Of a stretch of DNA of 64,000 bases, positions 19,261 through 29,969 are shown piece by piece. The position numbers and the translations under genes were made by a program. The first letter of the stretch is position 1. Each line of letters opens with the position of its first letter. The stretch comes from Azonexus sp. (lineage in GTDB: Bacteria > Pseudomonadota > Gammaproteobacteria > Burkholderiales > Rhodocyclaceae): contig NZ_JAVBXX010000014.1 in NCBI RefSeq assembly GCF_030824335.1, positions 62,001 through 126,000 on the forward strand, read 5' to 3'. The notes below the pieces were generated by a model, which did not search any database, was not told where the DNA came from, and worked only from the letters and a program-made list of their open reading frames with translations.

Positions 19261-22200
19261 ATGCAAAAGGGCCTTCTTCGGCAGTTGAAACGCACAGTTG
19301 GCATCGCCGACGAGGCGCAACTCAACGCATTGCTCAGTCAGCTCCCTGAATTGGCCGCCGTTTCCAGCCCGGAAGTGCGTAGCCTGCTTGAAGGATTTGC
19401 CGCGTTGCTGGAACGTGTGGATGGCAGCTACGCTCAATACGAGCGGGATCTCGAACTGCGCACACGCAGTCTGGAACTCTCTTCAGCCGAACTTTCGGGG
19501 GCCAATGACCAGTTGCGCCACGAATTGGCATCGCGCGAGGAAGCCTTGCGGGCGCTACGCGAGACGCTGGCAGACCTCCATACCGACAGTGGGAAATCCC
19601 AATATATCGAGGAAGACATCAGCGCACTTTCGCGGCGCATCGGCGAGCTCGTTGCTGAAAGCCGAAAAGGGCGCAGGGAACTGGCCAATCAGAAATTCGC
19701 GCTGGATCAGCACGCCATCGTCAGCATCACCGACTGCTCAGGCAAGATCGTTTATGCCAATGATCGCTTCTGCGCGATCAGTGGCTATACGCAGGAAGAG
19801 TTGCTCGGCGGGACGCATCGAATTGTTAACTCCGGCGTTCATCCGACAAGTTTCTTTACCGACATGTGGCAGACCATCTGCAGCGGCGAGGTCTGGCAAG
19901 GCGAAATTTGCAATCGCGCCAAAAATGGCAGGGCATATTGGGTCAATGCCAGCATTGTTCCCTTGCTCGATGCCGATGGATTACCGACGCAGTACATCGG
20001 AATTCGTACTGACATCACCGACCGCAAGCAGATGGAAGCCCAGATTTCCGAACAACTGCAACTGGTCGAAGCGCTGATTGAAACCATACCGCTGCCTTTG
20101 TACCTGAAGGATACGACAGGGCATTACCTGCGCATCAACCGGGCTTTCGAGATTTTCTTCGGGGTCGACCGCACGAAATTGATCGGACATACCATCAGAG
20201 AATTGATGTCTGCCGAAGATGCCGCCTTGCACATCGAAAGAGATCATGAACTTCTGGCGCGGGGAGGGACGCAAACCTACGAGGTGACGCTGAACCTGAA
20301 CGATGGCACCCAGCACGATGCGATTTACCGCAAGGCCTTGTTACGCCGTGCCGATGGCAGCGTAATCGGTTTGCTCGGAACGGTCATCGACATCACCGAA
20401 CGCAAACGGGCCGAAGCCGAGCTTCTGTTGGCCAAAGATGCCGCCGAGTCTGCCAGCCGGGCGAAGAGTGAGTTCCTGGCCAACATGAGCCACGAAATTC
20501 GTACGCCAATGAACGGCGTCATCGGCATGACGGAATTGGCACTCGATACAGCGTTGACCGAAGAGCAGCGCGACTATCTCAATATCATCAAGTCATCCGG
20601 CGAGTCACTGCTTACCATCATCAACGACATCCTCGATTTTTCCAAAATCGAAGCCGGCAAACTGCTGGTTGAAAGTATTTCCTTCGATCTGCATCGCGTC
20701 ATTGCCGAAACCCTGAAGAACCTGGCCCTGCGAGCACACGAGAAGAACCTGGAGTTGGTCAGCGAAATCCTGCCCGATGTTCCGGTCAACGTGCTGGGCG
20801 ACCCCAATCGCATCCGTCAGGTCTTGATCAATCTGGTGGGCAATGCGATCAAGTTTACCGAGACCGGGGAAATCTCCCTGCGCACCCAGGTCAGTTATCG
20901 CGCCGACACGCAGATTTGTCTGCATATCGCTGTGAGCGATACGGGAATTGGTATCTCGCAGGATAAACAGCAGCAGATTTTTGATGCTTTTTCGCAGGAA
21001 GATACGTCGACCACCCGAAAATACGGTGGCACAGGGCTTGGCCTCTCCATTTCACGCCGCCTCGTTGAACTGATGGGTGGCAACATGTGGCTGGAAAGTG
21101 TGCCGGGAAATGGCAGCACCTTTCATTTCACCGTCGAACTGGCACAGGATTTCAATCCGCCCCGCCAATTCACCCAGCCGGTTGGCCTGCAAGGGCGCAA
21201 CATCCTCATCGTCGACGACAATGCCACCAATCGCCGGGTACTGGCCGGACTATTGGCCGGTTGGGATATGCATACAGTCAGCGCCGCCTCCGGACAGGAA
21301 GCGATTTGCTGTGTCGAAACGTGTACCCAGCCCTTCGATTGCATCATTCTTGATGCCCATATGCCGGAAATGGATGGCTACATGCTGGCCGCCAACCTGA
21401 AGGCCCGTTGGCCGAATCTCCCGCCGATGCTGATGCTGTCTTCCGGCGCCATGCGCGGCGATGCCTTGCGCTGCCAGGAAGTCGGCATTGCCGGTTTTTT
21501 CAGCAAGCCAATCTCCTCGCAGGAGTTGCTGACTGCGCTCTGCCGGGTGTTCGATCTTTGCCGCGATGCTGACTCGATCCCACCCAAACATCTGGTCACC
21601 CGACATGCCCTGCGTGAGCTTCAGCGCAGTCTCGACATCCTTTTGGTCGAAGATCATGTCACCAACCAGAAACTTGCACTCAGTCTGCTCGCGAAGTGGG
21701 GGCACCGGACCACACTTGCGGTCAACGGGCTGGAAGCCGTGAATATGGCAGCCGAGCATCGCTATGACCTGATCCTGATGGATATGCAAATGCCGATCAT
21801 GGGTGGTATCGAAGCCACCCGGATGATCCGGACCCAGGAATCGGCCGCGGGCAATGGCCACGTCCCGATTATCGCCATGACGGCTGCCGCCACCAGTGAC
21901 GATCAAGCTGCCTGCCTTGAGGCGGGGATGGACGACTATCTTGCCAAGCCGATCAAGACCAAGCTGCTACTCGAGAAATTGCTCAATTTAGGGGGGCACG
22001 ATGCGCTACCCGAGACATCAACAAGTTTCGATTATGCGCAGGCACTGCGCAGCGCAGACCGCGAAACCGTCGAAATCATTGCCGGCGTTTTTCTCGCAAC
22101 CTGGGAGCGCGACTTGATCCGCATGCGCGAAGGTCTGGCACAAGGCGATCTGGCACTGGTCGAGCGAACCGCACACAGTTTCCGCGGATCGCTAGCCGCC

Positions 22201-22359
22201 TTCGCCGCCGAACCGGCAAGCCAACTTTCCGGGGACATCGAGACATCTTCCCGCCAGGGTAACGTGGAGGGTCTCGGGGGTTTAATCAACTTGCTGGCAG
22301 AAGAAATTCACTTACTTGCGCCACATCTTCAAGCCGTCAATGATCGCCTCTCAGGGTAA
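19261..22359 (+). CDS. hybrid sensor histidine kinase (PAS-PAS-HisKA-HATPase-REC-REC-Hpt)
   Basis: A 1032-aa phosphorelay kinase with no transmembrane segment. An N-terminal coiled coil (about 50-150) leads to PAS1 (about 150-260) and PAS2 (about 265-383). HisKA has His411 in [11 protein letters not shown]. The ATPase N-box is [14 protein letters not shown] and the G1 box DTGIGI. REC1 has Asp698 ([12 protein letters not shown]) and REC2 Asp841 ([11 protein letters not shown]). A C-terminal Hpt domain has His972 in [10 protein letters not shown]. All phospho-acceptors are intact. Output must pass from Hpt to a separate regulator not encoded next to it. It is co-transcribed with the FIST gene. 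Confidence 0.94.
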   Translation: MQKGLLRQLKRTVGIADEAQLNALLSQLPELAAVSSPEVRSLLEGFAALLERVDGSYAQYERDLELRTRSLELSSAELSGANDQLRHELASREEALRALRETLADLHTDSGKSQYIEEDISALSRRIGELVAESRKGRRELANQKFALDQHAIVSITDCSGKIVYANDRFCAISGYTQEELLGGTHRIVNSGVHPTSFFTDMWQTICSGEVWQGEICNRAKNGRAYWVNASIVPLLDADGLPTQYIGIRTDITDRKQMEAQISEQLQLVEALIETIPLPLYLKDTTGHYLRINRAFEIFFGVDRTKLIGHTIRELMSAEDAALHIERDHELLARGGTQTYEVTLNLNDGTQHDAIYRKALLRRADGSVIGLLGTVIDITERKRAEAELLLAKDAAESASRAKSEFLANMSHEIRTPMNGVIGMTELALDTALTEEQRDYLNIIKSSGESLLTIINDILDFSKIEAGKLLVESISFDLHRVIAETLKNLALRAHEKNLELVSEILPDVPVNVLGDPNRIRQVLINLVGNAIKFTETGEISLRTQVSYRADTQICLHIAVSDTGIGISQDKQQQIFDAFSQEDTSTTRKYGGTGLGLSISRRLVELMGGNMWLESVPGNGSTFHFTVELAQDFNPPRQFTQPVGLQGRNILIVDDNATNRRVLAGLLAGWDMHTVSAASGQEAICCVETCTQPFDCIILDAHMPEMDGYMLAANLKARWPNLPPMLMLSSGAMRGDALRCQEVGIAGFFSKPISSQELLTALCRVFDLCRDADSIPPKHLVTRHALRELQRSLDILLVEDHVTNQKLALSLLAKWGHRTTLAVNGLEAVNMAAEHRYDLILMDMQMPIMGGIEATRMIRTQESAAGNGHVPIIAMTAAATSDDQAACLEAGMDDYLAKPIKTKLLLEKLLNLGGHDALPETSTSFDYAQALRSADRETVEIIAGVFLATWERDLIRMREGLAQGDLALVERTAHSFRGSLAAFAAEPASQLSGDIETSSRQGNVEGLGGLINLLAEEIHLLAPHLQAVNDRLSG

Positions 22360-22422
22360 ACTGGCGCGCTTTTACCGGATAATCCCTTTTGTGCCGTCTT
22401 TCGGCACGAATTCCTTGCGCTC

Positions 22423-23286
22423 ATGACTACCTCGAATACCCTGCAAAAGCTCCGCAAATACCTGGAAGGCCGTACCGGCAAGGCCATCATGGACTACAAC
22501 ATGATCGAGGATGGAGACACCATTCTCGTCTGCTGTTCCGGCGGCAAGGACTCCTACACGCTGCTGGCCATGTTGATGGCACTGCAGCAGCGGGCACCGG
22601 TGAAATTTCGCCTGATCGCGATGAATCTCGACCAGAAACAGCCCGGTTTCCCGGCCGATGTGCTGCCCAACTATTTCGCCTCGATCGGTATCGAACACCA
22701 CATCGTCGAGGCCGACACCTACTCGGTGGTCAAGGACAAGATACCGGAAGGCAAGACCACCTGCTCACTGTGCTCCCGACTGCGTCGGGGCATCATTTAC
22801 CGTACAGCCAAGGAACTGGGCGCGAACAAGATTGCCCTCGGCCATCACCGGGACGACATGGTGCACACGCTATTTCTGAACATGCTGTTCGGCGGAAAGC
22901 TGAAGGCCATGCCGCCAAAACTGGTCACCGATGACAAAGCCCATATCGTCATTCGGCCACTGGCTTATTGTGCAGAAGCCGATATTGCCAAATTTGCCCG
23001 CGGCATGGAATTCCCGATCATTCCCTGCAATTTGTGTGGCTCGCAAGAAAATCTTCAGCGCCAGAAGATCAAGGAAATGATGCATGACTGGGACAAGCGC
23101 TATCCCGGCCGGACCGAGGCAGTGTTCACCGCGCTGCAAAACGTTGTACCTTCTCACCTCGGCGATAATGGGCTGTTCGATTTCCGGAACCTGACACTGG
23201 ATACACCGGTAGAGGAGGGTGATATCGCTTTCGACAGTCCGGAAATGCCAATCAGCGGCACAATCCCGATCAGTACGTTGGGATAG
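22423..23286 (+). CDS. ttcA: tRNA 2-thiocytidine(32) synthetase TtcA
   Basis: A 287-aa PP-loop ATPase that thiolates C32 of certain tRNAs. The PP-loop is [12 protein letters not shown], and the Fe-S/thiolation cysteines are in [12 protein letters not shown] and [29 protein letters not shown] is also family-typical. A small hairpin (GTGCCG/CGGCAC, 22391-22407) lies in the 63-base leader after the kinase gene. Confidence 0.95.
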   Translation: MTTSNTLQKLRKYLEGRTGKAIMDYNMIEDGDTILVCCSGGKDSYTLLAMLMALQQRAPVKFRLIAMNLDQKQPGFPADVLPNYFASIGIEHHIVEADTYSVVKDKIPEGKTTCSLCSRLRRGIIYRTAKELGANKIALGHHRDDMVHTLFLNMLFGGKLKAMPPKLVTDDKAHIVIRPLAYCAEADIAKFARGMEFPIIPCNLCGSQENLQRQKIKEMMHDWDKRYPGRTEAVFTALQNVVPSHLGDNGLFDFRNLTLDTPVEEGDIAFDSPEMPISGTIPISTLG

Positions 23287-23343
23287 CAAAAATGCCGGCG
23301 CTTCATCTTATAATCAGCCATCTAACGAACTGATCCAACTTCC

Positions 23344-24240
23344 ATGAACGCGCCACACCCGTTTCCCGTGATGATGGTTGCCGACGTGACCGGCAGCGCG
23401 TCACTCCATCAACGTCTTGATGAACAAGAGGCCGAGCGGGCCATTGAGCGCTGCATCAAGCGCATGACACGCTCCATCGAAGCCGGCGGTGGTCATCTAC
23501 TGCAAGTCGCCGGCGATGAATTGCTGGCGAGTTTTGCTTCTGCCGAGGAGGCCTGCCACGCAGCCATCGACATGCAACAACGCATCGCTGACTTGCCTCC
23601 GGTCTCCGGCCATACACTGTGTATTCGCGTAGCCTTGCACGAGAACGACAGCAGGGTAGTGGACCAGATGGCTAGCCCACTCAAACTGGCCACGCTGATG
23701 CGCATTGCCAGCCTGGCCGAAGGTACGCAGATTCTCTGCAGTACACAGGTGGCCGACACCCTGGCCCATAGCCTTGCGATACGTACGGCGCCTAAACAGG
23801 AACTCGGCAAGCTTCAGGAAGATGACAATACGATCGAATTGATCCAGGTATTGTGGTCTGCAAATGCAAGCAATAGCCAATCCCGGCAATCCGGCGAATC
23901 CGAGCGCAGAAAAAATTCATTACGCTTGCTTTATCGCGGCAAGACCTTCCGGATCGACGAAAAAAGCCCGGTACTTACCTTGGGACGTGACACGACATGT
24001 AGTCTGATGATTGATGATCGCAAGGTATCGCGCACCCATGCCCGCATCGAACAGCGCGCTGACGGATTCTATCTGGTCGATACCAGTACCAATGGCAGCT
24101 TTCTCAGCATGCTCGACGGACAGGAAATACTGGTCAGACGTTACGAAGTATTGTTGGCGGGTAGCGGACTGATTTGCTTTGGCAGTTCAGCCAACGATCC
24201 GGCCGCAGCGCGTCTGGAATTTGAACATTACCTGAAATGA
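23344..24240 (+). CDS. degenerate class III cyclase domain fused to FHA domain
   Basis: A 298-aa protein with an N-terminal class III nucleotide cyclase homology domain (about 8-165) and a C-terminal FHA phosphothreonine-binding domain (about 195-295; LTLGRDTTCSLMIDDRKVSR and STNGSFL). Metal-binding aspartates seem to remain in MVADVTGS and AGDELLASF. The usual GxxVNxAAR segment holding the transition-state Asn/Arg pair is replaced by MASPLKLATLMRIAS, so activity is doubtful. It may act as a ligand-sensing or scaffold protein linked to Ser/Thr phosphorylation. A TATAAT at 23309-23314 could be its -10 element. Confidence 0.82.
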   Translation: MNAPHPFPVMMVADVTGSASLHQRLDEQEAERAIERCIKRMTRSIEAGGGHLLQVAGDELLASFASAEEACHAAIDMQQRIADLPPVSGHTLCIRVALHENDSRVVDQMASPLKLATLMRIASLAEGTQILCSTQVADTLAHSLAIRTAPKQELGKLQEDDNTIELIQVLWSANASNSQSRQSGESERRKNSLRLLYRGKTFRIDEKSPVLTLGRDTTCSLMIDDRKVSRTHARIEQRADGFYLVDTSTNGSFLSMLDGQEILVRRYEVLLAGSGLICFGSSANDPAAARLEFEHYLK

Positions 24241-24261
24241 TATTTGCCTGAACATTGGATA

Positions 24262-25197
24262 TCAGGCGTCTTCCTCGTTCATCATCCGGCTTTGCCGTTC
24301 AACAAAATCCTGCATGCTGTCGATCCCGCGGAACTGCAGGATGGTGTTACGCACGGCGGCTTCCAGCAAGACCGCCAGATTGCGCCCGGCCGCAACCGGG
24401 ATAACCACTTTGCGTATCGGAACGCCGAGGACTTCCTGAGTCTGTGCATCAAGTGGCAAACGAGGCGCATCCGCTGAAGATAGGGTTTTCTGCAGATGGA
24501 CGATGAGCTTCAGTTTCATTTTCCGGCGCGATGCTGTCTCACCGAAGATCGTCCGGATATTGAGCAAGCCCAAACCCCGCACTTCAAGGAAATCACGCAA
24601 CATGCCGGGGCAGCGCCCTTCGATGGTCGTCGGCGCAATCCGCGCCATCTCGACCACATCGTCGGCCACCAGGCCGTGCCCTCGGGAAATCAACTCCAGC
24701 GCCAGTTCGGATTTACCGACACCGGAATCACCGGTAATCAGCACCCCCATGCCCAGTACATCCATGAATACGCCATGCAAACTGATCGTATCCGCCAAGC
24801 GCGAAGACAAATAAATACGCAGATGATCAATAACTGCCGAACAGTGTTTCGGCGAAAGGATCAGCGGAACATCGGCCGACATGCATGATGCAACCACAAA
24901 ATCGGGCGGCTTTAACCCATCGGCAACAATCATCGCCGGGGTTTTTGCCGAAAGCAGATCGCTGAACATCTGGCTGAAACGTCGTTCGCCGATGCGCATC
25001 GCCCAGTCATACTCCGCCTGCCCCATGACCTGGAGGCGCTCGGGATGAACGATATTGATGTGACCGACTACATCGGCCCCGTAATTACTCGCGGCCTTTA
25101 GTTCTATGCGCCGATCGGTACGCTGTCCGACCGTCCAGTTGAACAACAGCTTTTCGCGATTGTCCTGATATAACTGCTCCAGACTGATGTGACGCAC
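24262..25197 (-). CDS. hprK: HPr kinase/phosphorylase
   Basis: A bifunctional enzyme (311 aa from GTG 25197) that phosphorylates HPr on serine. The Walker A is ITGDSGVGKSELALEL, followed by LVADDVVEMARI and the HprK signature EVRGLGLLNIRTIFG. In proteobacteria it works with the nitrogen PTS rather than with sugar uptake. The open frame extends to 25380 but overlaps ptsN and lacks HprK homology there; RHISLEQLYQDN is the normal N-terminus. It is the last gene of the rpoN-hpf-ptsN-hprK block, 10 bases after ptsN. Confidence 0.94.
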   Translation of the reverse strand: MRHISLEQLYQDNREKLLFNWTVGQRTDRRIELKAASNYGADVVGHINIVHPERLQVMGQAEYDWAMRIGERRFSQMFSDLLSAKTPAMIVADGLKPPDFVVASCMSADVPLILSPKHCSAVIDHLRIYLSSRLADTISLHGVFMDVLGMGVLITGDSGVGKSELALELISRGHGLVADDVVEMARIAPTTIEGRCPGMLRDFLEVRGLGLLNIRTIFGETASRRKMKLKLIVHLQKTLSSADAPRLPLDAQTQEVLGVPIRKVVIPVAAGRNLAVLLEAAVRNTILQFRGIDSMQDFVERQSRMMNEEDA

Positions 25198-25207
25198 GAA
25201 AGGACAG

Positions 25208-25657
25208 TCAGGCGTTCTGGAACATGGCCAGAACCGCGGCTGCATCCGGCGCCGCCTGCAAAGCTTCGCGGAAAGCGCGGTCAGAAAAGCGCTGGGCCAA
25301 CTCTGAAAGGATCTGCAAGTGCTCTTCGGTCGCCTGTTCCGGGACCAGCAAGACAAATAAAAGCACCACAGGACGCCCATCCGGCGAATCGAACGGAATC
25401 GGCGTCGCCAAACGAATCACCGCACCTGCGGCGTGCTTCAGCCCTTTGATACGGCCGTGCGGAATCGCAACACCCTGACCAAGCCCGGTCGAGCCGAGTT
25501 TTTCACGGGCGAAAAGACTGTCGAATATCAGCGAACGAGACATGCCGAGACGCCCTTCAAACAGCATACCGGCCTGTTCAAAAACGCGCTTTTTGCTGCT
25601 TGCATCCAGATCGAGCAGCACTTGGTCGACAGTCAGAATATTATCTAGAGGGTTCAT
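25208..25657 (-). CDS. ptsN: PTS nitrogen regulatory EIIA (PtsN)
   Basis: A 149-aa EIIA-Ntr protein of the PTS-Ntr phosphorelay, which balances nitrogen, carbon and potassium control. The phosphorylated histidine lies in GVAIPHGRIKG. The start at 25657 (MNPLDNIL) is preferred over 25684 because the intrinsic terminator after hpf occupies the upstream stretch. It is followed closely by hprK. Confidence 0.93.
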   Translation of the reverse strand: MNPLDNILTVDQVLLDLDASSKKRVFEQAGMLFEGRLGMSRSLIFDSLFAREKLGSTGLGQGVAIPHGRIKGLKHAAGAVIRLATPIPFDSPDGRPVVLLFVLLVPEQATEEHLQILSELAQRFSDRAFREALQAAPDAAAVLAMFQNA

Positions 25658-25672
25658 GGGAAATGTGAAACG

Positions 25673-25699
25673 AAAAAACCGCACCCACAGGGTGCGGTT
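25673..25699 (-). terminator. Rho-independent terminator after hpf
   Basis: A perfect 10-bp stem, AACCGCACCC with GGGTGCGGTT around a 3-base loop, is followed on the minus strand by a six-T run. It sits between hpf and ptsN, implying that rpoN-hpf transcripts partly end here and that ptsN-hprK is read at lower level or from its own promoter. Confidence 0.8.
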
Positions 25700-25708
25700 G
25701 ATCAGGGC

Positions 25709-26032
25709 TTATTCGTCGATATGCATCGACGCCTTTTCGCCACGATGGTGGTCCTGCACCTTCTGCTTGTACTTCTGAACCTGACGGTCCAGCTTGTCGA
25801 ACATGGCATCGATGGCAGCGTAAAGATCATCGCCAGACTCTTCTACGTGCATGTCCTTGCCTGGCACATGAACGGTCACTTCAGCTTTTTGCTTAAGTTT
25901 TTCAACAGAAAGCACAACGCTGACGCCCGTTACCTTGTCGAAGTGACGAATAACCGGGTCGAGCTTGTTGTCGACGTACTCACGGAGAGCCGGGGTGACT
26001 TCGATGTGATGACCACTGATCTGCAGATTCAT
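25709..26032 (-). CDS. hpf: ribosome hibernation promoting factor (HPF/YfiA)
   Basis: A 107-aa short-form HPF that binds the 30S decoding region in stationary phase. The N-terminal [20 protein letters not shown] and the acidic [18 protein letters not shown] helix are typical. The RBS GGAGAGAGGAG precedes the ATG. It lies 14 bases downstream of rpoN, the usual order in betaproteobacteria. Confidence 0.95.
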   Translation of the reverse strand: MNLQISGHHIEVTPALREYVDNKLDPVIRHFDKVTGVSVVLSVEKLKQKAEVTVHVPGKDMHVEESGDDLYAAIDAMFDKLDRQVQKYKQKVQDHHRGEKASMHIDE

Positions 26033-26046
26033 TTTTTCTCCTCTCT

Positions 26047-27498
26047 CTACAGGGTCTTGCGTAAATTGACCGGCGGGATGTTGAGCGATTCACGGTATTT
26101 GGCGACCGTGCGTCGGGCAACGACGATTCCCTGCTGGCCTAGTATTTCGGATAATTGACTATCCGACAAGGGCTTCTTGCCATCTTCGGCCGAAATCAAC
26201 TGCTTGATCAGGGCACGAATGGCCGTGGCAGAACACGCACCACCAGTATCGGTGGAAACATGACTGCCAAAGAAATATTTCAATTCGAAGATACCACGCG
26301 GCGTTGCCATGTACTTCTGGCTGGTTACCCGGGAGATGGTGGATTCGTGCAAGCCCAGCAGGTCGGCAATCTCGCGCAGAACCAGCGGCCGCATGGCCAC
26401 TTCGCCGTGCTCGAAAAACTGACGCTGTCGATCGACAATGGCCTGTGTCACGCGATGAATGGTGTCAAAACGTTGCTGCACGTTCTTGATCAGCCAGCGC
26501 GCCTCCTGCAACTGGCCGGTCATATTCCCATTACCACGACGTTGCCGGGACAGTATCTCGGCGTACAGGCGGTTGATACGCAGACGCGGATAGGCATCCG
26601 GATTGATATACGCGGTCCATTTACCCTTGAGCTTTTTGACGATCACATCGGGCGTAATGTAGCGCGCTTCGATCTGCGAATATGCCGCCGCAGGGCGGGG
26701 GTCCAGGCTGGTGATCAGCTCGTGGGCCCCTCTGAGTATTTCATCATCGCATCCGGTCAACCGGCGGATCTTGACAAAATCGCGCGCGGCAAGCAATTCA
26801 AGATGCTTGTCGACAATCGCAAAAGCCAGCGTGCGCTCGGCACAGTCTTCGGCGACTTTCAGTTGCAACATCAGGCACTCGCGCAGATCGCGCGCACCGA
26901 TGCCTATCGGATCAAAGTTCTGGATATGGCGTAGCGCGATTTCCAGCTCTTCAATCTCGATTTCGTATTCCGCCGGCAAGGTTTCCCAGAGTTCAAGCAG
27001 GGGTGCCGACAAATATCCGTCGTCGTTGAGCGCCTCGATCAGGAAACGAACCAAGCTGCGGTCGCGCTCCGACATCTGGGTCATCCCGAGTTGCCAGGTC
27101 AGATGCTCACGTAAACTGATCGTTGCGGCATGACTGTCCTGTGCCTCGTTATCGTCTTCGTCATCACGCCCGGCACCGGTGAAGGTACCGGCATCGCTGG
27201 CCCAACGATCATCGTCAACATCGGATGGTGTCATCGGCGGTTCGCTCGCCGGCTCTTCGTGACTGGTGGAAACTTCTGCTTCGCTGCTCGGCTTGTCCGG
27301 AGAGTCGAACTGCTGTGCTGCCGCATAAGACTCGGCAGGCTGGTCGTCGTCGCGCTCGAGCATTGGATTTTCCAGCAGGTAACGCTCGATCTCCTGCTGC
27401 ATTTCCACGGTCGACAATTGCAGAAGCTTGATCGACTGCTGCAATTGCGGCGTCAATGCCAAGTGCTGCGACAGCTTTAACTGGAGTGCGGGTTTCAT
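26047..27498 (-). CDS. rpoN: RNA polymerase sigma-54 factor
   Basis: A 483-aa sigma-54 protein directing enhancer-dependent promoters (GG-N10-GC). It has the Gln-rich region I ([20 protein letters not shown]), an acidic region II, a core-binding domain and a HTH. The RpoN box [15 protein letters not shown] is near the C-terminus. Length and domain order are standard. Confidence 0.97.
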   Translation of the reverse strand: MKPALQLKLSQHLALTPQLQQSIKLLQLSTVEMQQEIERYLLENPMLERDDDQPAESYAAAQQFDSPDKPSSEAEVSTSHEEPASEPPMTPSDVDDDRWASDAGTFTGAGRDDEDDNEAQDSHAATISLREHLTWQLGMTQMSERDRSLVRFLIEALNDDGYLSAPLLELWETLPAEYEIEIEELEIALRHIQNFDPIGIGARDLRECLMLQLKVAEDCAERTLAFAIVDKHLELLAARDFVKIRRLTGCDDEILRGAHELITSLDPRPAAAYSQIEARYITPDVIVKKLKGKWTAYINPDAYPRLRINRLYAEILSRQRRGNGNMTGQLQEARWLIKNVQQRFDTIHRVTQAIVDRQRQFFEHGEVAMRPLVLREIADLLGLHESTISRVTSQKYMATPRGIFELKYFFGSHVSTDTGGACSATAIRALIKQLISAEDGKKPLSDSQLSEILGQQGIVVARRTVAKYRESLNIPPVNLRKTL

Positions 27499-27522
27499 CG
27501 AATAAATCTTGTCATCGTTTGG

Positions 27523-28257
27523 CTAGAGCCTGAAGTGCTCGCCAAGATAAACCTTGCGGACGCTTTCATTCTCGACGATTTCGTCGGGACGCCCTGAGGC
27601 CAGAACATGCCCGGCGTTGATAATCACTGCATGATCGCAGATACCGAGGGTTTCACGCACATTGTGATCGGTAATCAGCACCCCGATACCGCGCTCCTTG
27701 AGAAAGCGGATGATTTTCTGGATTTCCAGCACGGCAATCGGGTCGACCCCGGCAAATGGCTCGTCCAGCAGGATAAACCGGGGATTGGTTGCCAAGGCAC
27801 GGGCAATCTCGACCCGCCGCCGTTCACCGCCTGACAGGGCCGCCGCATTGACATGACGGACATGGCTGACATGCAGTTCAGCCAACAGGTTTTCCAGTCG
27901 ATCCGACTGCTCGGCAGCAGGCAGCTTCTGCAATTCGAGGACAGCCAGTATGTTTTCCTCGACATTGAGCTTGCGAAAGATCGAGGCTTCCTGCGGCAGG
28001 TAAGAGACACCCAAGCGGGCACGCCGATGCATTGCCTGATGCGTCAGACGCTCGTCATCGATATAGACCTCACCACCATCCGCAGCGACCAAGCCGACAA
28101 TCATGTAAAAACAGGTGGTCTTGCCGGCACCGTTCGGACCAAGCAAACCGACCACTTCACCCGCCTTGACCTCGAACGAAACATCTTCGACAACGGTCCG
28201 CGCCTTGTAGCGTTTTTTCAGATTGTGAGCGGAAAGGGTCGCAGTCGTCAGGCTCAT
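27523..28257 (-). CDS. lptB: LPS export ABC transporter ATPase LptB
   Basis: A 244-aa ATPase driving LPS transport with LptFGC. Walker A is [11 protein letters not shown], the signature [15 protein letters not shown], and Walker [14 protein letters not shown]. It overlaps the recX stop by four bases and is followed by rpoN, as usual. lptC and lptA, which normally precede it, are absent: recX-recA is there instead. Confidence 0.95.
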   Translation of the reverse strand: MSLTTATLSAHNLKKRYKARTVVEDVSFEVKAGEVVGLLGPNGAGKTTCFYMIVGLVAADGGEVYIDDERLTHQAMHRRARLGVSYLPQEASIFRKLNVEENILAVLELQKLPAAEQSDRLENLLAELHVSHVRHVNAAALSGGERRRVEIARALATNPRFILLDEPFAGVDPIAVLEIQKIIRFLKERGIGVLITDHNVRETLGICDHAVIINAGHVLASGRPDEIVENESVRKVYLGEHFRL

Positions 28258-28700
28258 TCTTCATCAACTCCGCGCAGTGTCTGCCGGATGGCGTCGGTGG
28301 AAAAACCGCGATATTGCAGGAAACGCATTTGTTTTGCCCGCTCTTCGCGCGATTGTGGTGCCTGACCGAACTTTCTCGACCACACTGCACGACAGCGCTC
28401 GGCCTCGTCACCGGCCTCCGGCAGGGCCGCCACAATATCATCATCGCCGACACCACGCTGGCGCAATTCCTGTTTCAAACGCGCATTGCCATAGCGCCGC
28501 GCTCGCGCCACTACGCGTTGGGTGGCGAAACGCTGATCCGACAACAAGCATTCGCCTTGCAAGCGGTCGAGCACCGCTGCAAGTTGTTCGGCAGATTCCG
28601 CCTGCGCCGCGAGCTTGGCCTGCAACTCTGCCCGGCTGTGATCTCGCCGGGTTAAAAGTCGCAGCGCTGCTACCCGCAACGCAACGCAACGGTCAGGCAT
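28254..28700 (-). CDS. recX: regulatory protein RecX
   Basis: A 148-aa alpha-helical RecA modulator that inhibits or destabilises RecA filaments. RecX repeats are visible in [31 protein letters not shown] and [16 protein letters not shown]. It overlaps recA by 8 bases upstream and lptB by 4 bases downstream, so translation is coupled to both. Confidence 0.92.
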   Translation of the reverse strand: MPDRCVALRVAALRLLTRRDHSRAELQAKLAAQAESAEQLAAVLDRLQGECLLSDQRFATQRVVARARRYGNARLKQELRQRGVGDDDIVAALPEAGDEAERCRAVWSRKFGQAPQSREERAKQMRFLQYRGFSTDAIRQTLRGVDEE

Positions 28701-29724
28701 CAGCCGCCTTGGCTGCCTTGACCGGCTTGATTACGTTAGTGCTGGCCGCTTCGCGAATGGCAGCCTCGATTTCCTGGGAAATTTCCGGATTCGCCTTGAG
28801 GAATTCTCGGGCGTTGTCCTTGCCCTGACCGATCTTTTCGCCCTTGTAGGCATACCAGGCACCAGATTTGTCGACCAGCTTGTGGGCCACGCCCATTTCG
28901 ACGATTTCGCCTTGGCGGGAAATACCTTCGCCGTACAGGATGTCGAAAATCGCCTCGCGGAACGGTGGGGATACCTTGTTCTTGACGACCTTGACCTTGG
29001 TTTCGCTACCGATCACCTCGTCGCCCTTCTTGATCGAGCCGATACGACGGATGTCGAGGCGGACGGACGCGTAGAACTTCAACGCGTTGCCGCCGGTCGT
29101 GGTTTCCGGCGAGCCGAACATGACACCGATCTTCATCCGGATCTGGTTGATGAAGATGACCAGCGTGTTGGTCTTCTTGATATTGGCGGTCAACTTGCGC
29201 AGCGCCTGCGACATCAGACGGGCGTGCAGGCCGACCATCTGGTCACCCATCTCGCCTTCGATTTCGGCCCGCGGCGTCAGCGCAGCGACCGAGTCGATGA
29301 CAATGATGTCGACGCCGCCGGAACGCACCAGCATGTCGGAAATTTCGAGTGCCTGTTCGCCGGTATCCGGCTGGGAAATCAGCAAATCGCCGACGTTGAC
29401 CCCAAGTTTCTGGGCATATTGCGGATCGAGCGCGTGTTCAGCATCGATAAAGGCCGCCACACCGCCCAGTTTCTGCATTTCGGCAATCACCTGCAGACAC
29501 AGCGTCGTCTTGCCGGATGATTCCGGGCCATAGATTTCGACGACCCGGCCACGCGGCAAGCCGCCAACGCCAAGCGCAATATCCAGACCGAGCGAGCCGG
29601 TCGATACAACCTGGATACCTTCGTCGATTTCAGCATCGCCCATCTTCATGATGGAACCCTTGCCAAACTGCTTTTCGATCTGTTGCAGCGCTGCGGAAAG
29701 CGCTTTTGCCTTGTTGTCGTCCAT
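28693..29724 (-). CDS. recA: recombinase RecA
   Basis: A 343-aa RecA: ATP-dependent strand exchange and LexA co-protease. Walker A is GPESSGKTT; other marks are [17 protein letters not shown] and [13 protein letters not shown]. The start at 29724 (MDDNKAKAL) has GAGGTAAGAAC before it; the open frame further upstream to 29832 is leader sequence. A LexA box lies 182 bases upstream. Confidence 0.98.
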   Translation of the reverse strand: MDDNKAKALSAALQQIEKQFGKGSIMKMGDAEIDEGIQVVSTGSLGLDIALGVGGLPRGRVVEIYGPESSGKTTLCLQVIAEMQKLGGVAAFIDAEHALDPQYAQKLGVNVGDLLISQPDTGEQALEISDMLVRSGGVDIIVIDSVAALTPRAEIEGEMGDQMVGLHARLMSQALRKLTANIKKTNTLVIFINQIRMKIGVMFGSPETTTGGNALKFYASVRLDIRRIGSIKKGDEVIGSETKVKVVKNKVSPPFREAIFDILYGEGISRQGEIVEMGVAHKLVDKSGAWYAYKGEKIGQGKDNAREFLKANPEISQEIEAAIREAASTNVIKPVKAAKAADA

Positions 29725-29969
29725 GTTCTTACCTCGAAACGTTGAGCGGATTATGGCACAGGGGCCATGGATGGAATAGAAATTGCTGGTGCGACAGCAA
29801 TCCTCGTTGCAACACAAATATGCCAATGGCAACCGTGAATTCTACGAAAGATGTTGAGACGCAAGGTATATTCTTTCGCCCGCATCACACCGATGCAAAA
29901 TTGTACTGTACAACTATACAGTATTTTCAATTAAGCAAGCCGCTGCCGTTTTTTCCTGTCCGTGATTGA
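29725..29969. other. intergenic region recA/rluA
   Basis: A 245-base AT-richer gap carrying the LexA box and a predicted leader of roughly 170 nt before recA. No small gene or RNA is recognisable in it. Confidence 0.6.
29906..29921. promoter_or_regulatory. LexA (SOS) box between recA and rluA
   Basis: CTGTACAACTATACAG matches the proteobacterial SOS consensus CTGT-N8-ACAG. On the recA strand, TTGAAA (29925-29930) and TACAAT (29900-29905) flank it as possible -35/-10 elements with a long 19-base spacer. The box is 182 bases from recA and 49 from the divergent rluA. Confidence 0.75.

Noticed and set aside
22391..22407. GTGCCG/CGGCAC hairpin as terminator of the hybrid kinase gene
   Set aside because: The stem is only six bases and no T-run follows on the plus strand; it lies in the ttcA leader and stays unassigned.
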